Assembly (NCBI GenBank): GCA_012744275.1 | Contig: JAAYIE010000091.1 | Location: 1 to 55,053 of the forward strand | Source of the DNA: Desulfobulbaceae bacterium | Lineage (GTDB): Bacteria > Desulfobacterota > Desulfobulbia > Desulfobulbales > Desulfobulbaceae | Direction of reading: 5' to 3' | Length of the DNA: 55,053 bases | Part shown: positions 50,586 through 55,053 of the stretch, one piece after another | Numbering within the stretch: position 1 is the stretch's first letter | Layout: every line of letters starts with the position of its first letter | Made by a program: the position numbers and the translations under genes | The notes under the pieces: model-generated | What the model saw: the letters and a program-made list of their open reading frames with translations, nothing else | What the model was told of the DNA's origin: nothing | The model's database searches: none

Positions 50586-50614
50586 TTGACAATGCCGTGA
50601 TTGTTCGTCATATT
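50586..50614 (+). promoter_or_regulatory. Candidate promoter of the exopolysaccharide-type operon
   Basis: TTGACA (50586-50591), 17 bp, CATATT (50609-50614). Transcription would start near 50621, which favours the later start codon at 50671 for the next gene. Confidence 0.45.
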
Positions 50615-50670
50615 TAATGATTTGTAGTTTCGACATTGTTTACGTTTCCTCTTCTTTGTTGTCCGGTGCC

Positions 50671-51501
50671 ATGCCGCATATCTGTATTGATGGCCATGTC
50701 CATCTCCATCCCTGTTTCCTCATAGAAGATGTGCTCCACTTCGGTCTGCACAACATCCAGGCCGTGGAACAGGCGATGCAAGTCTCCCAGATTACCCGCT
50801 TTCTTTTGCTGACTGAATCTGCTGGTGAAAACGCCTTTGCAGATCTTGCCGCCCAGGCCACGGGTCAGAAGCCGCCTCCTGCCTCCTTTCATATTGAAAC
50901 GACCAGGGAGAGCAACACGCTGTATTGTACGGAAGCCACCGGGGTTGGCATCTACGTGGTAGGCGGCCGCCAGATAGTTACCAGAGAACGGCTGGAAGTT
51001 TTGGCTCTTGGGCATGCAGCGCCATTTCTCGATGGAGCGCCGATTAGTGAGGTGCTGAGCCAGCTTGCGCAGCAAAGCTGTATTACAGTGCTGCCCTGGG
51101 GGGCCGGCAAGTGGCTGGGTCGTCGCGGACAGGTAGTGCGGCAACTCGTTGAGGCAGGCACTGCCATCCCGTTTTTTCTGGGTGACAACGGGAACCGCCC
51201 TTTTTTCTGGCCATTGCCCAAACTTTTTGCCGCTGCCCGATTACGAGGTATTCGTAACCTTCCTGGTAGCGATCCACTCCCCTTCCCGGGCCAGGAAAAA
51301 AAAGTGGGGAGTTTCGGAGTCCAGCTTGAAGGAATCATAGATCCTTTGCGTCCTTTTTCTTCACTCTGTGCCCTGCTGCAGAACCCGGAAACTACGCTGG
51401 CGCCCTTTGGGCAGCCAGAACAGTTGTTTCCATTCGTCAAGCACCAGATCGCCATGCAGTTCAGAAAGAAAAAACCTTCTCCCGGGCCAGTTGCTCCATG
51501 A
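50671..51501 (+). CDS. Unknown protein with DGHVHLH motif
   Basis: I use the ATG at 50671 (MPHICIDGHVH), giving 276 aa; the frame is open from 50617. The HxH after the first strand (DGHVHLHP) is how amidohydrolases and PHP phosphoesterases begin, and LPWGAGKWLG and FFLGDNGNRP could be later strand ends of a barrel. No membrane segment is seen. No family recognised. It overlaps the GT4 gene (ATGA) and so probably works with the exopolysaccharide genes. Confidence 0.65.
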   Translation: MPHICIDGHVHLHPCFLIEDVLHFGLHNIQAVEQAMQVSQITRFLLLTESAGENAFADLAAQATGQKPPPASFHIETTRESNTLYCTEATGVGIYVVGGRQIVTRERLEVLALGHAAPFLDGAPISEVLSQLAQQSCITVLPWGAGKWLGRRGQVVRQLVEAGTAIPFFLGDNGNRPFFWPLPKLFAAARLRGIRNLPGSDPLPFPGQEKKVGSFGVQLEGIIDPLRPFSSLCALLQNPETTLAPFGQPEQLFPFVKHQIAMQFRKKKPSPGPVAP

Positions 51502-52676
51502 AATTTCTTGTTATTGCACCTCAGCCTTTTTTTTCGCCGCGGGGTACCCCGTTCAGTGTGTATTATCGTACCCTCATCGCCTCTGAACTCGGTGCAGATA
51601 TTTATTTTCTCACTTATGGCCAGGGTGAGGATGTCGATCTTCCAGGGGTGCGCTTTTATCGTACGCCAGCACTGGCATTCCTGGGGCCCATTAAAATCGG
51701 ACCTTCCCTGAAAAAACTGGTGCATGACTTTTTTATTTTCTTCAAGATGCTGGCCCTTGTGCTGCAACATCGCCCTGCGGTGGTGCATGCTCATGAAGAA
51801 GCTGTTTTTATGGCGCTTTTTCTCAAGCCTTTTTTCCGCTTCAAACTGCTCTACGACATGCATTCCAGCCTGCCGCAACAGCTGAGCAACTTTAATTTCA
51901 GCCGTAACCGGCTGTTGTTGGGCATCTTTGAATGGCTGGAGAACAAGAGTCTGGCCCATAGTGATGCCATTATCACCATCTGTCCCGACCTGTTTGACTA
52001 CGTCAACAAGGTGTTGCCAGGAAACAGCCGCAATTTTTTGATTGAAAATTCGATCCTGGAACCAGTGCGACTGGCTCGCTCTCAGGGCTGCAGCCAGGAA
52101 GAGAACGAACCGCTGCCCACTGTGCCTGCGCAGTTTAAAAAGGCCGTAGTGTACGCAGGCACGCTGGAGCCTTACCAGGGCATTGAGATACTTTTGGACG
52201 CGATGGCGCTGCTTGTCAAAAAAAAATCTGATGCAGGCTGTATCATTGTCGGCGGCACCAGTGAGCAGGTGGAACAGTATCGCAGCCATGCGCAAAAATT
52301 AGGCATTGTGGATCAGGTGCTGTTCACCGGCAGGGTTTCCCAGCGTGTGGCCAGGGCCTACAGTGAGCAGGCAGGCGTATTGGTTTCGCCGCGCAGCAGC
52401 GGCACCAATACGCCGTTGAAAGTTTATGAGCAACTGGCCAGTGGCATCCCCCTGGTGGCTACCTCTATATACTCGCACACCCAGGTTTTGAGTGATGCTG
52501 TTGCTTTTTTGGTTGCGCCCAATGCCCAGGATATGGCCGTAGGGTTGTTTGCCGCCATGAACGACACCGAATCCGCTGCCAACAAGGCTCGTGCCGCGCA
52601 GGACTTGTATGCCAAGGAATATGCCCGGCCCATCTATGTTGAAAAACTCCGGCGGGTACTGGAGAGCCTGCGCTAA
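51498..52676 (+). CDS. GT4-family glycosyltransferase
   Basis: A 392-aa glycosyltransferase with a GT-B fold. The N-terminal domain opens FLVIAPQPFFSPRGTPFSVY, with the donor-side domain from about 210 (VVYAGTLEPYQGIEILLDA) and the E-x7-E region near SGTNTPLKVYEQLASG. Such enzymes add a sugar to a lipid-linked or growing chain in the cytoplasm. It overlaps both neighbours (ATGA and TAATG), so it forms an operon with them. Confidence 0.9.
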   Translation: MKFLVIAPQPFFSPRGTPFSVYYRTLIASELGADIYFLTYGQGEDVDLPGVRFYRTPALAFLGPIKIGPSLKKLVHDFFIFFKMLALVLQHRPAVVHAHEEAVFMALFLKPFFRFKLLYDMHSSLPQQLSNFNFSRNRLLLGIFEWLENKSLAHSDAIITICPDLFDYVNKVLPGNSRNFLIENSILEPVRLARSQGCSQEENEPLPTVPAQFKKAVVYAGTLEPYQGIEILLDAMALLVKKKSDAGCIIVGGTSEQVEQYRSHAQKLGIVDQVLFTGRVSQRVARAYSEQAGVLVSPRSSGTNTPLKVYEQLASGIPLVATSIYSHTQVLSDAVAFLVAPNAQDMAVGLFAAMNDTESAANKARAAQDLYAKEYARPIYVEKLRRVLESLR

Positions 52677-54568
52677 TGTGTGGTATCACAGGAATAGTTG
52701 GATGTGCCGGTGCGGCTCTTCCAGAGGCGGAGACGCGTATACGCCTGGAGCGTATGGTGCAGACCCTGGTGCATCGCGGCCCGGATTCTTCGGGCATGGA
52801 TCAGGTCGGCAGTGTCAGCATGGGTATGCGCCGCTTGGCCATCATCGATCTGGCCGGTGGAGATCAGCCCATTTTTAATGAAGATCGCAGCATCTGGACC
52901 GTTTGCAATGGGGAGATTTACAACTTTCCCGAGCTGAAAAAGGAATTGCAGGCCTGTGGCCATCAGTTCAAAACTGCCACAGATACAGAGGTGATTGTGC
53001 ATGCCTATGAAGAGTGGGGCCGCGATTTTCCCCGCCATCTCAACGGCATGTTCGCCATTGCCCTGCATGATGTCAAAAAGGATATTTTTATTTTGGTGCG
53101 GGACCACCTCGGCATCAAACCGCTCTACTATCACTGGGCGGCGGAGCGCCTTGTTTTCGGTTCCGAAATCAAGGCGCTGCTCGCAAGCGATCTGATTGAA
53201 CGGTGCTTGGATACCAGTGCGCTGGCAGATTTCCTTTCCTGGGAGTACGTGCCAGGCCAAGCCACCTTGTTTGCTCAAATCCGCAAACTCCTGCCCAGCC
53301 AGATGCTCTGGCTTGACCTGCGGCAAGCGCAGCCTGTCCTCGAAAGCTATTGGGACATTCCTGCGCCAACCGGGGAAGCAGTGCATTCAGAGGCGCTCTG
53401 GCAGGAGCAGATCCTCGCCCAGATGCGGCAGTCAACCAGGAGGCAGATGATCAGTGATGTGCCCTTGGGTGCCTTCCTCTCCGGCGGAGTGGATTCATCC
53501 TTTCTGGTTGCCTGCATGGGGCGCGCCGGTGTGCAGACCTTCAGTATTGGTTTTGACGACCCGAGCTACAACGAGCTTAATTGGGCGAGAAAGGTTGCGA
53601 ATCATCTGGGCGTAGATCATCGCGATGAGATTATCCGACCCGATGTGGTGGAGCTTTTTGATCAGCTCATGCACTTTATGGATGATCCTATTGGCGATTT
53701 TTCTATTTTTCCCACCTACCTTGTTTCGCGCCTTGCCCGCCGCCATGTAACGGTAGCCCTCAGCGGTGATGGTGGCGACGAACTCTTTGCTGGCTACGAA
53801 AGTTATCTTGCCCAGGAAAAAAGTCGCCTCTACGGGCGTCTGCCCGGTTGGATAGGCCAGGGCCTGCTGCCGGCGTTGACCGGGCGGCTCAGACCGGGGG
53901 CTGGCAAAAAAGGGTTGGTCAACAAGGCCAAGCGCTTTGTCGAGGGGGCGATGCTCCCAAGTACCCTGGCGCATGCCCGCTGGCGTCTTTTTGTATCAGA
54001 TGAGCTGAGGAGTCACCTGTTTACTCCTGATGTCTGCGCACAATTCAAGCGGCCTGTCGGCAGCCACATAGAGGAATTGTTTGCTCAAACCGCTACCCGT
54101 GAAGTGCTTGATCAGAGCCTGTATGTTGATGTGCGCAGCTACCTGTGCGACAATATCCTCACCAAGGTTGATCGGATGTCCATGGCAGTGAGCCTGGAAA
54201 CACGCGTGCCCTACCTGGACAAGGATATGGTCGAGCTGGCCTTTCGCATTCCCGGAGAATTGAAACTCAAAGGAAATACCACTAAATTCATTCTCAAGCG
54301 GGCAGCTGCAAGCCTGGTACCACGGGATTGTGTTTACCGGCCCAAGGAAGGTTTTTCTATTCCCATCAAACACTGGCTCAACCACGAATTTAAACCCCTG
54401 GTCAATGAACTGCTTGATGATGCGACAATCCGGCAGCAGGGGCTGTTCAACCCGACATGCATCAGCCGCCTCAAGCAGGAACACAACCAGGGCACCCACA
54501 ATCACAGTCATATCCTCTGGGCCCTGATTGTTTTCCAGGACTGGCAAAAACGCTGGCTGAGCGCATGA
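52676..54568 (+). CDS. Asparagine synthetase-like amidotransferase (exosortase-associated type)
   Basis: A 630-aa class II glutamine amidotransferase fused to an asparagine synthetase domain. Cys2 (MCGITGIVG) is the nucleophile; HRGPDSSG and NGEIYNF bind glutamine; LSGGVDSSF is the PP-loop for ATP. The length matches the roughly 630-aa amidotransferases of exosortase/PEP-CTERM exopolysaccharide loci better than primary AsnB (about 555 aa). It may amidate a sugar or acid group of the polymer. The ATG overlaps the GT4 stop (TAATG). Confidence 0.88.
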   Translation: MCGITGIVGCAGAALPEAETRIRLERMVQTLVHRGPDSSGMDQVGSVSMGMRRLAIIDLAGGDQPIFNEDRSIWTVCNGEIYNFPELKKELQACGHQFKTATDTEVIVHAYEEWGRDFPRHLNGMFAIALHDVKKDIFILVRDHLGIKPLYYHWAAERLVFGSEIKALLASDLIERCLDTSALADFLSWEYVPGQATLFAQIRKLLPSQMLWLDLRQAQPVLESYWDIPAPTGEAVHSEALWQEQILAQMRQSTRRQMISDVPLGAFLSGGVDSSFLVACMGRAGVQTFSIGFDDPSYNELNWARKVANHLGVDHRDEIIRPDVVELFDQLMHFMDDPIGDFSIFPTYLVSRLARRHVTVALSGDGGDELFAGYESYLAQEKSRLYGRLPGWIGQGLLPALTGRLRPGAGKKGLVNKAKRFVEGAMLPSTLAHARWRLFVSDELRSHLFTPDVCAQFKRPVGSHIEELFAQTATREVLDQSLYVDVRSYLCDNILTKVDRMSMAVSLETRVPYLDKDMVELAFRIPGELKLKGNTTKFILKRAAASLVPRDCVYRPKEGFSIPIKHWLNHEFKPLVNELLDDATIRQQGLFNPTCISRLKQEHNQGTHNHSHILWALIVFQDWQKRWLSA

Positions 54569-54643
54569 GCTTGCCAACACCGCAACCTGCGCCATCATCA
54601 ATACAGCAGCCAGGCACCCCTGGCCATCCATATTGTCATCGCC

Positions 54644-55053
54644 ATGACCCGTATCATCCGTGAACCTCGGCTCGCTGCAGTGCAGCATTACGACCTCATT
54701 ATCATCGGGGGAGGGGTGTATGGTATTGCCCTGGCCCTGGAAGCTTCAAAGTTGGGCCTGAAAAATATCCTGCTGGAAAAAAAGGACTTTGGCTGGGCCA
54801 CCACCTATAATCATCTGCGTACGGTGCACGGCGGTTTGCGCTATCTCCAGAACCTGGACCTCAATCGTTTTTTTGAATCCGTTGCCGAGCGCCACTGGTT
54901 TCTCCGGGAATTCCCCGGACTGGTCAGGCCGCTGCCCTGCCTGATGCCCCTGTACGGCCAAGGGGTGTATCGTCCTTCAGTGTTCCGCGCGGCCCTGGCC
55001 TTAAACGACCTTCTTTCCTGGCGTCGCAATCAGGGCGTGCAGCCTGGCCAGGC
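54644..55053 (+). CDS. FAD-dependent oxidoreductase, GlpA/GlpD-like (5' part only)
   Basis: The first 136 residues are visible before the right edge. YDLIIIGGGVYGIALALEAS is the FAD-binding fold, and TVHGGLRYLQNLDLNRFFES matches glycerol-3-phosphate dehydrogenase-like enzymes (HGGLRYL). Such proteins also occur in exosortase-type exopolysaccharide loci, where the substrate is unknown. No ribosome site is seen before 54644, 75 bp after the amidotransferase, so the start is tentative. Confidence 0.8.
   Translation, partial: MTRIIREPRLAAVQHYDLIIIGGGVYGIALALEASKLGLKNILLEKKDFGWATTYNHLRTVHGGLRYLQNLDLNRFFESVAERHWFLREFPGLVRPLPCLMPLYGQGVYRPSVFRAALALNDLLSWRRNQGVQPGQ

Noticed and set aside
50952-52295. 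447-codon open frame on the minus strand
   Set aside because: It runs antisense across two well-supported genes, with no family similarity and no ribosome site.
54565-54663. Short Pro/Gln/His-rich frame after the amidotransferase
   Set aside because: It overlaps the amidotransferase stop as ATGA but is only about 32 residues, low-complexity, and overlaps the start of the FAD enzyme.

Overview
The window suggests an anaerobic Gram-negative bacterium of the Desulfobacterota type (Desulfobulbales- or Desulfovibrionales-like). The main reason is a Mop-type aldehyde oxidoreductase that matches the cysteine and glutamate layout of the Desulfovibrio gigas enzyme, with its accessory gene cluster, a sigma-54-dependent alcohol dehydrogenase and an exosortase-style exopolysaccharide locus. 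The genus is inference.

Positions 1-19,300 (minus strand) hold an IncP/RP4-like conjugation module, compacted into one direction: rep-like initiator, two traK-like genes, traL, a Rha-family gene, traM, a small zinc-ribbon gene, trbB-C-D-E-J, then trbL-F-G-H-I, traG, traF, a small acidic protein, a traC-like metallopeptidase/primase and the start of a trbN-like lytic transglycosylase. Most junctions are ATGA, GTGA or TAATG overlaps, so it reads as one or a few long operons. Between trbJ and trbL lies an oppositely oriented lipoprotein gene in the trbK (entry exclusion) position. Its C-terminus copies that of TrbJ, so the two genes form a tail-to-tail inverted repeat. No relaxase, traJ, integrase or proven oriT is visible. 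The element seems to end near two tRNA genes (Lys, Glu; minus strand) at 19,748-19,917, with a promoter, an operator-like palindrome and a candidate small RNA at 19,383-19,487.

Positions 20,100-28,750 (plus strand) form an alcohol-oxidation region: a small membrane protein, an ErcA-like iron-type alcohol dehydrogenase, a PAS histidine kinase and an NtrC-family regulator in one operon, then a 17-bp perfect inverted repeat, a GG-N10-GC sigma-54 promoter and a second iron-type alcohol dehydrogenase, then mop. The likely pathway is alcohol to aldehyde (Adh) to acid (Mop). Positions 28,880-38,086 hold nine tightly overlapping genes: a flavin/Fe-S/CCG redox protein, a zinc-ribbon redox protein, a methyltransferase, a C-GCAxxG-C-C protein, a radical SAM protein, an AMP-dependent ligase, an XdhC-like factor, a nucleotidyltransferase-HD fusion and a histidine phosphatase. 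They probably mature or service Mop. A decayed moeA-like remnant follows.

Positions 39,000-46,354 hold a ComEA-like secreted DNA-binding protein, an ABC-2 polysaccharide export permease with no visible ATPase partner, and two very large glycosyltransferases with about 38-residue N-terminal repeats. Positions 46,355-48,459 hold a candidate replication-origin region and dnaA. Positions 48,864-55,053 hold a membrane alpha/beta hydrolase, an unknown HxH-motif protein, a GT4 glycosyltransferase, an exosortase-type asparagine synthetase-like amidotransferase and the start of an FAD oxidoreductase.
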